NCBI GenBank assembly: GCA_002377245.1
Contig: DFPL01000156.1
Coordinates: 1-36,171, forward strand
Length of the DNA stretch: 36,171 nt
Source of the DNA: Enterobacteriaceae bacterium UBA3516
GTDB taxonomy: Bacteria > Pseudomonadota > Gammaproteobacteria > Enterobacterales > Enterobacteriaceae
Reading direction: 5' to 3'
The notes under the pieces were generated by a model. That model was not told the DNA's origin and ran no database searches. It saw only the letters and a list, made by a program, of their open reading frames with translations. Shown here one piece after another: positions 1 to 8,127 of this stretch (its first letter is position 1; each line of letters begins with the position of its first letter). The position numbers and the translations under genes were made by a program.

Positions 1-192
1 CACTACCATCGCGGGCGAGGTGACTTTTCGACTCCACTGGCGAACGTGTTCCAACAGAGCTACAGGTAATGTCGCCTTTTGATGGATCAAATGGCCGCAC
101 CAGCCCACCACAACCGCCATCACCAGCATTCCACCTGTCCAGATAATGGCCGCGATAATGTGTATAGCATTCAGCCACGGGTGTAAATTCAT
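1..192 (-). CDS. CopD-like membrane protein, C-terminus cut by window edge
   Basis: An ATG at 192-190 opens a frame that stays open to the left edge, giving 64 residues that begin MNLHPWLNAIHIIAAIIWTG. The first half is strongly hydrophobic with an Ile/Ala-rich helix followed by W-T-G-G-M. That pattern resembles the first transmembrane helix of CopD-family and related small integral membrane proteins, which often start with a helix ending in W-x-G-G. A basic loop follows (HQKA...RQWSRK) and a second hydrophobic stretch is just beginning at the edge. The inner membrane is the likely location. The substrate is unknown, and copper or haem relations are only by family analogy. In E. coli K-12 the gene before dtpA is nth, so this is an extra gene or a rearranged junction. 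Family assignment is tentative; the open frame is well supported. Confidence 0.6.
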   Translation of the reverse strand, partial: MNLHPWLNAIHIIAAIIWTGGMLVMAVVVGWCGHLIHQKATLPVALLEHVRQWSRKVTSPAMVV

Positions 193-933
193 GGGGTAAA
201 CTCCGAAAAAATATAAGAAAGGCAGTCTGCCAGCATCGAGAAGACATGTCATTGACTACAGCTATACAAACAAAAAGATTCGCAAAAACATTGATCTACT
301 ATGGACTCTCCACTTACACGTTTTCCCTCAATATGCCCCCTGAACCCGGCTTATACCAGACTGCGTTGTCATATTCTGCGTTGAAGAGCACTTAACGATG
401 ATTATTCCGCTATCGTCAACATTCATTGCCCACGCGGGGGCTTATTAACATTTATCATGGTATATAGTTTTTTTATGCCAAAAAAATTCTACCCACGGGT
501 GATTATTATCATTTTGCTATCATCATGTTAATGATTAGATCACATAGACGATAACGTTTGCGTAGCATATCCATTATATTGCTCAAAACCGATATATATA
601 TCCATTAAATAATCACCACGCAGCCCGATAAACTACCTAACAGGCAAAACAGCAGAAGATATAACCTAAAGTCCATTTCATCCCCAGAAAGTTAGTGAAA
701 AAAACTACCATAATCCGGGCGGCAAAATTTAACGCTGAATAACATTTGAGGTAGCGGTTTATAATATCGCTAAAGATAAATGTAACAGTTCATTACAAAA
801 GCCTTGCCTCAAGTGTCAGGATAAGGAACATTACCCGCCGTTTTCCCTCCCGCAATTATTATAAACACGATGAATACTGGGCATCGTGTGCCGAATCCCC
901 CCGTTAATATGGGATGAAAAAAAAGAGGTATTT
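193..933. other. AT-rich intergenic region before dtpA
   Basis: About 740 bases lie between the divergent CopD-like gene and dtpA. The stretch from roughly 400 to 800 is clearly richer in A and T than the neighbouring genes. I see no RNA gene and no convincing long open frame. Two small items are present: a 24-codon frame at 457-531 with a hydrophobic tail, and a TGTAA/TTACA inverted repeat at 781-797 that resembles part of an OmpR site. Both are discussed as findings. The region presumably carries the dtpA promoter. Confidence 0.6.
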
Positions 934-2439
934 GTGTCTACAGCAAACAACAAACCAACAGAAAGCGTAAGTCTTAACGCTTTCAAACAACCCAAAGCGT
1001 TTTACCTGATCTTTTCAATTGAGCTGTGGGAGCGTTTCGGCTTTTACGGTCTGCAAGGAATCATGGCCGTTTACCTGGTGAAACAGCTGGGTATGTCTGA
1101 GTCCGATTCCATTACGTTGTTCTCTTCCTTTAGTGCACTGGTGTACGGCCTCGTTGCCATCGGCGGCTGGTTAGGCGACAAAGTCCTGGGGACTAAACGC
1201 GTCATTATGCTGGGTGCGATTGTACTTGCAGCCGGTTATGCGCTGGTTGCCTGGTCCGGCCACGATGCGGGTATCGTCTATATGGGGATGGCGGCAATTG
1301 CCGTAGGTAATGGCCTGTTTAAGGCTAATCCGTCTTCTCTTCTATCGAAATGCTACGCTAAAGATGACCCGCGCCTGGACGGTGCATTTACCATGTACTA
1401 CATGGCCGTTAACGTGGGGTCTTTCTTCTCCATGCTGGCCACGCCATGGCTTGCTGCCCGCTTTGGCTGGAGCGTTGCTTTCGCGCTGAGCGTAGTGGGT
1501 CTGCTGATCACTATCGTGAACTTTGCCTTCTGCAAACGCTGGGTGAAAAACTACGGCTCTAAACCTGACTTCGAACCGGTGCGCATCGGTTACCTGCTGG
1601 CAACCATCGTAGGTGTCGTGATCCTGGTTGCCATTGCCACCTGGCTGCTGCATAACCAGGGTATTGCGCGTATGGTTCTCGGTGTTGTCGCACTGTGCAT
1701 CGTGTGCATCTTTGCTAAAGAGACCTTTGCTCTGCAGGGCGCGGCACGCCGTAAAATGATTGTCGCCTTCATCCTGATGCTGCAGGCTATCGTTTTCTTC
1801 GTGCTCTACAGCCAGATGCCAACCTCCCTGAACTTCTTCGCTATCCGTAACGTTGAGCATACTCTGCTGGGCCTTACCTTTGAGCCGGAGCAGTTCCAGG
1901 CGTTGAACCCGTTCTGGATTATCATCGGTAGCCCAATTCTCGCCGCTATCTACAATAAAATGGGCGATACCCTGCCGATGCCGCACAAATTCGCCATGGG
2001 TATGGTGCTCTGCTCTGGTGCGTTCCTGGTGCTGCCGCTGGGGACGAAATTCGCTTCAGAAGCCGGTATTGTTTCCGTTAACTGGCTGGTTGCAAGCTAT
2101 GGCCTGCAGAGTATTGGTGAACTCATGATCTCCGGTCTGGGTCTGGCAATGGTGGCACAGCTGGTGCCGCAGCGCCTGATGGGCTTCATCATGGGTAGCT
2201 GGTTCCTGACCACCGCTGGGGCAAACATCATCGCCGGTTATGTCGCCAATCAGATGGCCATCCCAGAGAACGTAACCGACCCGTTGCTGTCACTGGAAAT
2301 CTATGGTCACGTCTTCCTGCAGATCGGTATTGTCACGGCGGTAATTGCCGCGCTGATGATTATTGCCGCGCCTAAGCTGAACCGTATGACGATGTCAGAC
2401 GATAAAGACGCGCAAGACGCTGAAAAAGCTGTCGCATAG
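934..2439 (+). CDS. dtpA: Di- and tripeptide permease A (POT family)
   Basis: DtpA (TppB, YdgR) is a proton-coupled importer of di- and tripeptides in the inner membrane. The product is 501 residues, matching the roughly 500 of E. coli DtpA, and aligns to it over its full length from STANNKPTESVSLNAFKQPK. The POT-family ExxER signature is at residues 30-34 (ELWER), and the repeated hydrophobic segments fit the family's 14 membrane helices. The frame is open from 886, but I place the start at GTG 934. The protein homology begins there, and an AAGAGG ribosome site sits a few bases upstream. The extra upstream residues (MCRIPPLIWDEKK...) are not conserved. The gene is followed by a strong terminator and is probably monocistronic. 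In enterics tppB/dtpA responds to OmpR; a candidate site lies at 781-797. Confidence 0.96.
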   Translation: MSTANNKPTESVSLNAFKQPKAFYLIFSIELWERFGFYGLQGIMAVYLVKQLGMSESDSITLFSSFSALVYGLVAIGGWLGDKVLGTKRVIMLGAIVLAAGYALVAWSGHDAGIVYMGMAAIAVGNGLFKANPSSLLSKCYAKDDPRLDGAFTMYYMAVNVGSFFSMLATPWLAARFGWSVAFALSVVGLLITIVNFAFCKRWVKNYGSKPDFEPVRIGYLLATIVGVVILVAIATWLLHNQGIARMVLGVVALCIVCIFAKETFALQGAARRKMIVAFILMLQAIVFFVLYSQMPTSLNFFAIRNVEHTLLGLTFEPEQFQALNPFWIIIGSPILAAIYNKMGDTLPMPHKFAMGMVLCSGAFLVLPLGTKFASEAGIVSVNWLVASYGLQSIGELMISGLGLAMVAQLVPQRLMGFIMGSWFLTTAGANIIAGYVANQMAIPENVTDPLLSLEIYGHVFLQIGIVTAVIAALMIIAAPKLNRMTMSDDKDAQDAEKAVA

Positions 2440-2462
2440 CCATTAGTGCTGTTCTGTCTGGC

Positions 2463-2497
2463 AAAGCCGTTAACTTTTCGTTAACGGCTTTTTTTTT
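2463..2497 (+). terminator. dtpA intrinsic terminator
   Basis: A GCCGTTAAC stem pairs with GTTAACGGC across a short loop and is followed directly by a run of nine T residues, 23 bases after the dtpA stop codon. Confidence 0.9.
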
Positions 2498-2547
2498 ATG
2501 CCTGAGGGGAATAATCTATGCCGGAATTCAGCTAAAAGGAGAGAAGA

Positions 2548-3150
2548 ATGAAACTGTTTTACAAACCAGGTGCTTGCTCACTGGCTTCCCATATTGCCCT
2601 GCGCGAAGCAGGAAAAGACGTTGAACTGGCTAGTGTCGATTTGATGAAAAAACGCCTGGAAAACGGTGACGACTTTTTTGCTATTAACCCGAAGGGGCAG
2701 ATACCTGCGCTGCAGATTGATGCAGACACGCTGCTGACCGAAGGGGTGGCGATTATGCAGTATGTTGCAGACAGCGCGCCGCAAAGCCAGCTGCTGGCGC
2801 CCGTGGGTGATTTAACGCGTTATAAGACACTGGAATGGCTGAATTTCGTCGCGACCGAACTGCACAAAGGCTTTACGCCTCTGTTCCGCCCTGATACTCC
2901 GGAAGATTTCAAACCGACTGCGCGCGCCTTGCTGGAGAAAAAACTGCAATACGTCGACGATACCCTGGCAAACCAGCAGTGGATTAACGGTCACCATTTC
3001 TCAATTGCCGATGGTTACCTGTTCACCGTACTGCGCTGGGCGGTGGCGGTAAAACTGACCCTGCCTGCGGCCGGGAATATTACCGCCTATATGCAACGTG
3101 TGGCCGCGCGTCCGGCAGTTGCAGCGGCGATGGCGGCGGAAGGGATTTAA
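2548..3150 (+). CDS. gstA: Glutathione S-transferase GstA
   Basis: GstA is a cytosolic beta-class glutathione transferase that conjugates glutathione to electrophiles. The 200-residue product begins MKLFYKPGACSLASHIALRE and carries the beta-class Cys10 in the GACSL motif, which forms the glutathione-binding site. The N-terminal thioredoxin fold (about 1-80, with the NPKGQIPAL segment bearing the cis-proline) is followed by the helical C-terminal domain, with HKGFTPLF near residue 106. Length and sequence closely match E. coli GstA (201 residues). The ATG follows a strong AAAGGAGAG ribosome site. The gene stands alone between the dtpA terminator and a bidirectional terminator shared with tyrS. 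In K-12 pdxY lies between gstA and tyrS; here it is absent. Confidence 0.95.
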   Translation: MKLFYKPGACSLASHIALREAGKDVELASVDLMKKRLENGDDFFAINPKGQIPALQIDADTLLTEGVAIMQYVADSAPQSQLLAPVGDLTRYKTLEWLNFVATELHKGFTPLFRPDTPEDFKPTARALLEKKLQYVDDTLANQQWINGHHFSIADGYLFTVLRWAVAVKLTLPAAGNITAYMQRVAARPAVAAAMAAEGI

Positions 3151-3157
3151 CCGCCAT

Positions 3158-3187
3158 AAAAAAAGGGAGTGATTTCTCACTCCCTTT
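3158..3187. terminator. Bidirectional terminator between gstA and tyrS
   Basis: An AAAGGGAGTGA / TCACTCCCTTT perfect stem with a TTTC loop is flanked by A residues on the left and T residues on the right. It can therefore end both gstA and the converging tyrS transcript. Confidence 0.88.
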
Positions 3188-3203
3188 CATGATTACCGAT
3201 AGC

Positions 3204-4478
3204 TTACTTCCAGCAGATCAGGCAGTAGTTTTTCTTACCACGACGCAGCAGCGTATAACGCCCAAACAGACGATCGCCGTCGGCAAAGACGTACTCCGGG
3301 TCCGCCTGTTTTTCACCGTTGATAGTGACCGCGTTGGAGGCGATGGTTTTACGCGCCTGACCACGCGACGGCTGCAGCTCGGAATCGACCAGCGCCTGCA
3401 TCAGGTCAGCACCCTTTTCCATCTCGATCATTGGTACGCCATCCTGCGCCAGCTGCTCGAAATCGGCTTCGCTCAGATCGCTCAAGGTACCGTTGAACAG
3501 ACTTTCGGTGATGCGTTTTGCCGCCACCAGACCGTCTTCACCGTGCACCAGTTTCGTCACCAGCTCGGCCAGTACGTACTGGGCACGTGGCGCTTTACCG
3601 CTGTTCTTATCTTCTTCTTCCAATGCATTGATGTCCGCGATGTCCATAAAGGTGAAGAATTTCAGGAAGCGATAAACGTCAGCATCTGCGGTGTTGATCC
3701 AGAACTGGTAAAACTTGTACGGGCTGGTTTTCTTCGGATCTAACCAGACTGCGCCGCCTTCGGTTTTACCGAACTTGGTGCCGTCCGCTTTGGTTATCAG
3801 CGGAACCGTCAGGCCAAAGACCTGGTTCTGATGCAGGCGACGGGTCAGGTCGATACCGGAGGTAATGTTACCCCATTGATCGGAGCCCCCGATTTGCAGC
3901 GCCACACCGTGCAAATTGTTCAGACAGGCGAAGTCATAACCCTGCAGCAGGTTGTATGAAAACTCGGTAAACGAAATCCCCTGATCGTCACGGTTCAAAC
4001 GTTGTTTCACCGCTTCTTTATTGATCATCTGGTTAACAGAGAAGTGCTTGCCGATATCACGCAGGAAAGTCAGCACGTTCATGCCGCCAAACCAGTCGTA
4101 GTTGTTGGCTGCAATCGCTGAATTTTCGCCACAGTCAAAGTCGAGGAAAGGCGCGACCTGTTTGCGGATTTTATCCACCCACTCCTGCACGGTGTCTTCG
4201 GTGTTCAGTTTACGCTCGGCGGCTTTAAAGCTGGGGTCGCCAATGAGACCCGTTGCGCCGCCCACCAGTGCGACAGGTTTATGACCTGCCTGCTGGAAGC
4301 GTTTCAGGCATAACAAAGGAACAAGATGCCCCAAATGCAAGCTGTCAGCGGTGGGATCGAAGCCGCAATAGAGCGCGATCGGGCCTTGCGCCAGTCGCTC
4401 TGCTAACGCTTCTTCGTCCGTCACCTGGGCTACCAGCCCGCGCTCTTGCAATTGTTTAATCAAGTTACTGCTTGCCAT
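3204..4478 (-). CDS. tyrS: Tyrosyl-tRNA synthetase
   Basis: TyrS charges tRNA-Tyr with tyrosine and is an essential class I aminoacyl-tRNA synthetase. The 424-residue product matches E. coli TyrS along its length. The HIGH-type motif is HLGH at residues 48-51, the KMSKS-type loop is KFGKT near residue 235, and the C-terminal S4-like RNA-binding domain ends in RRGKKNYCLICWK. An in-frame ATG four codons upstream exists, but the start at 4478 is preferred because GGAGAATTT provides a ribosome site directly before it and the E. coli protein starts MASSNLIKQL. It is the last gene of the anmK-mliC-pdxH-tyrS series, with a 124-base gap from pdxH. In K-12 pdxY follows tyrS; here the transcript meets a terminator instead. 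Confidence 0.98.
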   Translation of the reverse strand: MASSNLIKQLQERGLVAQVTDEEALAERLAQGPIALYCGFDPTADSLHLGHLVPLLCLKRFQQAGHKPVALVGGATGLIGDPSFKAAERKLNTEDTVQEWVDKIRKQVAPFLDFDCGENSAIAANNYDWFGGMNVLTFLRDIGKHFSVNQMINKEAVKQRLNRDDQGISFTEFSYNLLQGYDFACLNNLHGVALQIGGSDQWGNITSGIDLTRRLHQNQVFGLTVPLITKADGTKFGKTEGGAVWLDPKKTSPYKFYQFWINTADADVYRFLKFFTFMDIADINALEEEDKNSGKAPRAQYVLAELVTKLVHGEDGLVAAKRITESLFNGTLSDLSEADFEQLAQDGVPMIEMEKGADLMQALVDSELQPSRGQARKTIASNAVTINGEKQADPEYVFADGDRLFGRYTLLRRGKKNYCLICWK

Positions 4479-4602
4479 CAAATTCTCCATTTAAAACGAC
4501 TGCACCTCTGCCGGTACACGACTTTCCGCCAGCTGCGAAAGTTACATAGAATAAAGCGCCGGATGCAGGAGCACCAGCGCTTAGCACAACATTTTTTAGG
4601 GA

Positions 4603-5259
4603 TTAAGGGGCGAGGCGATCAATTTTCCAGGCATCGTTTTCGCGTTGATACAAAAAACGATCGTGTAGACGGTTAGCACCGCCCTGCCAGAATTCCATTT
4701 GTTCAATAGTGACGCGGAACCCTCCCCAGAAACTTGGCAGCGGGACTTCACCCTGCTGGAACTTTTGTTTGAGTTCGAGGAACTTGCTTTCCAGAATGCC
4801 ACGGGCCGAGATGCGGCTGGATTGCTGAGAAACCCATGCACCAATCTGGCTGTCGCGCGGGCGACTGTGGAAATACTTTACAACGTCAAGCGTAGAGAGA
4901 CGTTCGGCCTTACCAATCACCATGACCTGACGCTCCAGCATATGCCACGGGAAAAGCAGGCTGATGGCCGGGTTTTTCTCGATCTGCTGTGCTTTACGGC
5001 TGCCCAGGTTGGTGTAGAACACCAGACCGCGCTCGTCATAATGTTTTAACAGGACAATACGTTGATAAGGTTGACCGCTTTCGTCGACTGTCGCGACCAC
5101 CATTGCAGTGGGGTCGGCAAGTTTGGCTTCACAGGCCTGGCCCAGCCAACGTTCAAACAGAGGCAGTGGCTCAGCAGGCAGGTCGTTGCGGCGAAGTCCG
5201 CCTTTGGTGTATTCACGGCGCAGGTGTGCAATTTGCTGCAATTGATCGTTATCAGACAT
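4603..5259 (-). CDS. pdxH: Pyridoxine/pyridoxamine 5'-phosphate oxidase
   Basis: PdxH is an FMN-dependent cytosolic oxidase that converts pyridoxine or pyridoxamine 5'-phosphate to pyridoxal 5'-phosphate, the last step of vitamin B6 synthesis and salvage. The product is 218 residues, identical in length to the E. coli enzyme. It carries the conserved FMN and substrate regions (RIVLLKHYDERGLVFYTNL, SRPRDSQIGAWVS) and the C-terminal RLHDRFLYQ signature. The frame can start seven codons earlier at 5280 (MTHNANA), but homology begins at MSDNDQLQQ; neither start has a clear ribosome site, so the start is slightly uncertain. A 57-base gap separates it from mliC. The partner salvage kinase PdxY is not at its K-12 place downstream of tyrS. 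Confidence 0.96.
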   Translation of the reverse strand: MSDNDQLQQIAHLRREYTKGGLRRNDLPAEPLPLFERWLGQACEAKLADPTAMVVATVDESGQPYQRIVLLKHYDERGLVFYTNLGSRKAQQIEKNPAISLLFPWHMLERQVMVIGKAERLSTLDVVKYFHSRPRDSQIGAWVSQQSSRISARGILESKFLELKQKFQQGEVPLPSFWGGFRVTIEQMEFWQGGANRLHDRFLYQRENDAWKIDRLAP

Positions 5260-5316
5260 GGCGTTAGCGTTATGAGTCATTAGGTGGGGCTATTGTGCGC
5301 CCCCCCTGCAAAAATC

Positions 5317-5640
5317 TCAACGCTGCGGATTCTGTAGCTGACAGTTGTTCAGCACAATGCGGTCGCGTTTGTAGACCGTGGCGCTGTCGCCTTTTGACCA
5401 GAAGACGTAAACACCATCAGTGTAACGTGCACCTGACGCCGACAGACCTTGTTCAAGGGTCAGCAATTTGTCGTCATAGACAAAGCTCGCTTCCTGACGC
5501 GTTTTATTGAGCTTCACGGTCAGGGGTTTTTCTTCACACTGATAGGCCAACGTATCGGTATGCATTCTCTCGACAAACTGATTGTAGTAGCTGCATCCGG
5601 CGAGCAGTGCGGGCAGACAGGCGATGAGTATTTTTTTCAT
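5317..5640 (-). CDS. mliC: Membrane-bound lysozyme inhibitor MliC
   Basis: MliC is an outer-membrane lipoprotein that binds the active site of C-type lysozyme and protects peptidoglycan. The 107-residue product starts MKKILIACLPALLAGC, a signal peptide ending in an LAG-C lipobox with the lipidated Cys at residue 16. The remainder holds the MliC domain, with the conserved YQCEEKPLTVKLNKT and the ARYTDGVYVFWSKGDSATVY segments and a late Cys expected to pair with the YQC cysteine. The frame extends 14 codons upstream of this ATG, but the lipoprotein signal fixes the start at 5640. It lies between anmK and pdxH on the same strand, as in E. coli. Confidence 0.93.
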   Translation of the reverse strand: MKKILIACLPALLAGCSYYNQFVERMHTDTLAYQCEEKPLTVKLNKTRQEASFVYDDKLLTLEQGLSASGARYTDGVYVFWSKGDSATVYKRDRIVLNNCQLQNPQR

Positions 5641-5735
5641 AAGGCAATTCCACGACGGTCCAGGTCCTGGAGGATGCGACAAACATCCTCCCTAAAACCT
5701 GGAGTCTAACGGTACGCTGGCGAGGTGAACGTCAG

Positions 5736-6860
5736 TTAACTCTGATTCTGTCGTGGATTGGCGGGAAAAATTGCCCCCAACACGGTGGGTTGAGAGGCTC
5801 CCGTTACAGAGGGGAGATTGCCGGGTAAACCTGCCAGGGTACGCCAGGCAAGCCATGCAAAGGCGAGCGCCTCCATATCATCACCGCTGATACCGGCTTC
5901 ATCGGTTGTGGTCACTTCCGTGCCCGGTAACAGCGCAGAGAGACGCGCCATCACCAGTGGGTTGCGACTGCCGCCGCCGCAGACCAGCAACCGCTCGCAA
6001 CCTCCGCTTAGCAACACCTGCTCTGAAATGGTCACGGCAGTCAGCTCCACCAGCGTCGTTTCAACGTCACGGGGATCCAGCGCCGGGAAATGCGCAAGGT
6101 GGCGTTCAAGCCAGCCATAGTTGAAATATTCCCGGCCGGTGCTTTTCGGCGCTGGCGCGGCGAAGTAGGGATCGCTCAACATATTTTGCAGTAACGGCAG
6201 GATAATCTTTCCCCCGCTCGCCCACTGCGCATCTTTGTCGTAGGGTTTGCCAAGCTGACGCCAGATCCAGGCATCCATCAGCATATTCCCCGGCCCGGTG
6301 TCATAGCCTCTGACCGGCTTGTCGGGAATGAGCAGAGAAATATTGGCAATACCACCAATATTAAGCACCATGCGACGTTCCGTCGGGTGCATGAGTAAAG
6401 CTTGATGGAAAGCAGGCACCAACGGCGCGCCCTGCCCACCGAGCGCGATATCGCGCCGACGAAAATCCCCCACCACGGTTACACCGGTACGGGCAGCAAT
6501 CTGATTATTATCGCCGATTTGCAGGGTATGGGGCTCATCGCCAGTGGGTTCATGCCAGACGGTCTGACCGTGGCAGCCAATCGCCACGATATCTTTGGCA
6601 GTAAGACGCTCTTGTGTCATCAACGCCTGAACAGCATCGGCAAAGAGCTTACCTAACTGACTGTCCAGACGGCCCAGTTGCGAGAGGGTCAGCTGTTGGC
6701 CCTGGCAGACGTTCAGAATCGCCTCCTTCAAGGCGATGGGCATAGGCCAGGTTAAACTTGCCTGTTGTGCCACCATCCGTTCGTCAATCGTCGCGAGAAC
6801 CACATCTACCCCATCCAGACTCGTTCCCGACATCACGCCAATGTAGCGACCCGATTTCAT
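5736..6860 (-). CDS. anmK: Anhydro-N-acetylmuramic acid kinase
   Basis: AnmK phosphorylates and hydrolyses 1,6-anhydro-N-acetylmuramic acid, released from peptidoglycan turnover, to MurNAc-6-phosphate in the cytosol. The 374-residue product is close to the E. coli length (369). It begins with the nucleotide-binding GVMSGTSLDGVDV motif of the hexokinase/actin-like fold. It also carries IGCHGQTVWHEP, the GDFRRRDIALGGQGAPLVP loop, VLNIGGIANIS, the GYDTGPGNMLMDAW catalytic region and the LLVCGGGSRNP phosphate loop. AAGGAAGG precedes the ATG. It heads the reverse-strand cluster anmK-mliC-pdxH-tyrS and is divergent from slyB across a 282-base region. Confidence 0.96.
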   Translation of the reverse strand: MKSGRYIGVMSGTSLDGVDVVLATIDERMVAQQASLTWPMPIALKEAILNVCQGQQLTLSQLGRLDSQLGKLFADAVQALMTQERLTAKDIVAIGCHGQTVWHEPTGDEPHTLQIGDNNQIAARTGVTVVGDFRRRDIALGGQGAPLVPAFHQALLMHPTERRMVLNIGGIANISLLIPDKPVRGYDTGPGNMLMDAWIWRQLGKPYDKDAQWASGGKIILPLLQNMLSDPYFAAPAPKSTGREYFNYGWLERHLAHFPALDPRDVETTLVELTAVTISEQVLLSGGCERLLVCGGGSRNPLVMARLSALLPGTEVTTTDEAGISGDDMEALAFAWLAWRTLAGLPGNLPSVTGASQPTVLGAIFPANPRQNQS

Positions 6861-6999
6861 ACGCCTTCCTTCTTTGCAAAACTGAGGCCTATCACTCCAC
6901 CATAAAACAGTGACCCTGACTATCGATTACAAATACTTTTTAACAATCAAGTCAGACTTTCTCCCGTCTCAAATAGCCCCCGCTGGCTTATAATCGGTT

Positions 7000-7034
7000 C
7001 GTTTAAAAAGGGTTAAACCCGGTTTGGCTATTAT
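7000..7034 (+). promoter_or_regulatory. PhoP box and -10 element of slyB
   Basis: CGTTTA and GGTTAA are separated by five bases (7000-7016), matching the direct-repeat PhoP box (G/T)GTTTA-N5-(G/T)GTTTA. A TATTAT -10 element begins 12 bases after the box, which is the spacing typical of promoters where the PhoP box replaces the -35 element. slyB is a known PhoP-activated gene in E. coli and Salmonella. The leader to the slyB ATG is about 100 bases. Confidence 0.82.
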
Positions 7035-7142
7035 TTCTGTCACGTTTTGGCAGAAGACATGACCAGGAATGGCGAGATGCCATATAATTTACTCATGACG
7101 GATGCTCATCCGAGCGCGTTTTGGTGAACAGGAGATTCATAA

Positions 7143-7610
7143 ATGATGTTACGTGCACTGGCAGTTACGCTGGTTGGTTTCACTCTGGCTGGTTGTGTTA
7201 ACGATAATTCGCTCTCCGGAGACGTCTATACCGCCTCTGAAGCCAAACAGGTGCAAAATGTCACTTACGGCACCATTGTCAACGTTCGTCCGGTGCAGAT
7301 TCAGGGCGGCGATGACAGCAACGTGATCGGCGCGTTGGGTGGTGCAGTGCTGGGTGGTTTCCTGGGTAACACCGTGGGCGGTGGCACCGGGCGCTCGCTG
7401 GCAACCGCAGCAGGCGCCGTAGCCGGCGGCGTTGCAGGTCAGGGCGTGCAGGGAGCGATGAATAAATCCCAGGGCGTCGAGCTGGAAATTCGTAAAGACG
7501 ATGGCAGCAGCATTATGGTCGTGCAGAAACAGGGCAACTCCCGTTTCGCAGCAGGCCAACGTGTGGCACTGGCAACCAATGGTCGTCAGGTTACCGTATC
7601 ACCGCGTTAA
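7143..7610 (+). CDS. slyB: Outer-membrane lipoprotein SlyB
   Basis: SlyB is a small outer-membrane lipoprotein of the PhoPQ regulon that helps keep the outer membrane intact under low magnesium or peptide stress. The 155-residue product equals the E. coli length. It has a signal peptide with a TLAGC lipobox (Cys18), a Gly-rich membrane-spanning glycine-zipper region (about residues 60-105, GALGGAVLGGFLGNTVGGGTG), and a C-terminal soluble domain ending RQVTVSPR. The first 25 residues differ from E. coli while the rest is nearly identical, typical of signal-peptide divergence. A second ATG follows the first directly; either could be used, with an AGGAG ribosome site upstream. Transcription from a PhoP-type promoter at 7000-7034 ends at a shared terminator with slyA. 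Confidence 0.97.
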   Translation: MMLRALAVTLVGFTLAGCVNDNSLSGDVYTASEAKQVQNVTYGTIVNVRPVQIQGGDDSNVIGALGGAVLGGFLGNTVGGGTGRSLATAAGAVAGGVAGQGVQGAMNKSQGVELEIRKDDGSSIMVVQKQGNSRFAAGQRVALATNGRQVTVSPR

Positions 7611-7640
7611 GTTGAATGTGGTGGTCGCAAGCGTTTGACG

Positions 7641-7671
7641 AAAAAAAAGCCTTGTTTTAACAAGGCTTTTT
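7641..7671. terminator. Bidirectional terminator between slyB and slyA
   Basis: An AAAGCCTTG / CAAGGCTTT stem with a TTTTAA loop has an A run on the left and a T run on the right. It serves the converging slyB and slyA genes. Confidence 0.9.
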
Positions 7672-7676
7672 GCATT

Positions 7677-8117
7677 TTAGTCTTTCGACTGCAGTTCATT
7701 GATATTTTGTTCTAACCGCGAAATCAGACTGATTAACAGTTCTAGCTCCTGGGCAGAAATCCCGGAAAGTATCTCTCCCCGCGTTTTCTTGATGACCGTT
7801 TCCATCTCTTCGATGATAGGGTCCGCTTTTTCTGTCAATTTAATCCGTTTTGCACGGCGATCGTTGGCACACGTCTGTCGAGAAATAAGACCTTTCTCTT
7901 CCAGTTGGTCCAAAGTGCGCACCAGCGAAGGCTGCTCAATGCCAATCGCTTTTGCCAGTTGAATTTGCGACTGATCGGGTGGAAGCTGATGAATGTTATG
8001 CAGCGTAACCCAATGCGTTTGCGTCAATTCCAGAGGTTTCAGGCGATGGTCAATTAATGCACGCCAGATGCGCACTAAGCGTGCCAGATCAGAACCTAAT
8101 GGCGATTCCAATTTCAT
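7677..8117 (-). CDS. slyA: MarR-family transcriptional regulator SlyA
   Basis: SlyA is a dimeric winged-helix regulator that counters H-NS silencing and controls envelope, virulence and stress genes. The 146-residue product is nearly identical to E. coli SlyA through residue 90, including the recognition helix QIQLAKAIGIEQPSLVRTLDQLEEKGLISRQ and the wing TCANDRRAKRIKLTEKA; the C-terminal dimerisation helices are more divergent. AAGGAG lies directly before the ATG. A canonical SlyA operator at 8128-8139 sits between the start codon and a TATAAT element, which points to autoregulation. The gene is divergent from ydhIJK, a cluster commonly linked to SlyA in enterics. Confidence 0.97.
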   Translation of the reverse strand: MKLESPLGSDLARLVRIWRALIDHRLKPLELTQTHWVTLHNIHQLPPDQSQIQLAKAIGIEQPSLVRTLDQLEEKGLISRQTCANDRRAKRIKLTEKADPIIEEMETVIKKTRGEILSGISAQELELLISLISRLEQNINELQSKD

Positions 8118-8127
8118 CTCCTTATAA

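Noticed and set aside
1342..1986. A 214-codon open frame antisense to dtpA
   Set aside because: Complement of a well-conserved transporter gene; no ribosome site or recognisable domain.
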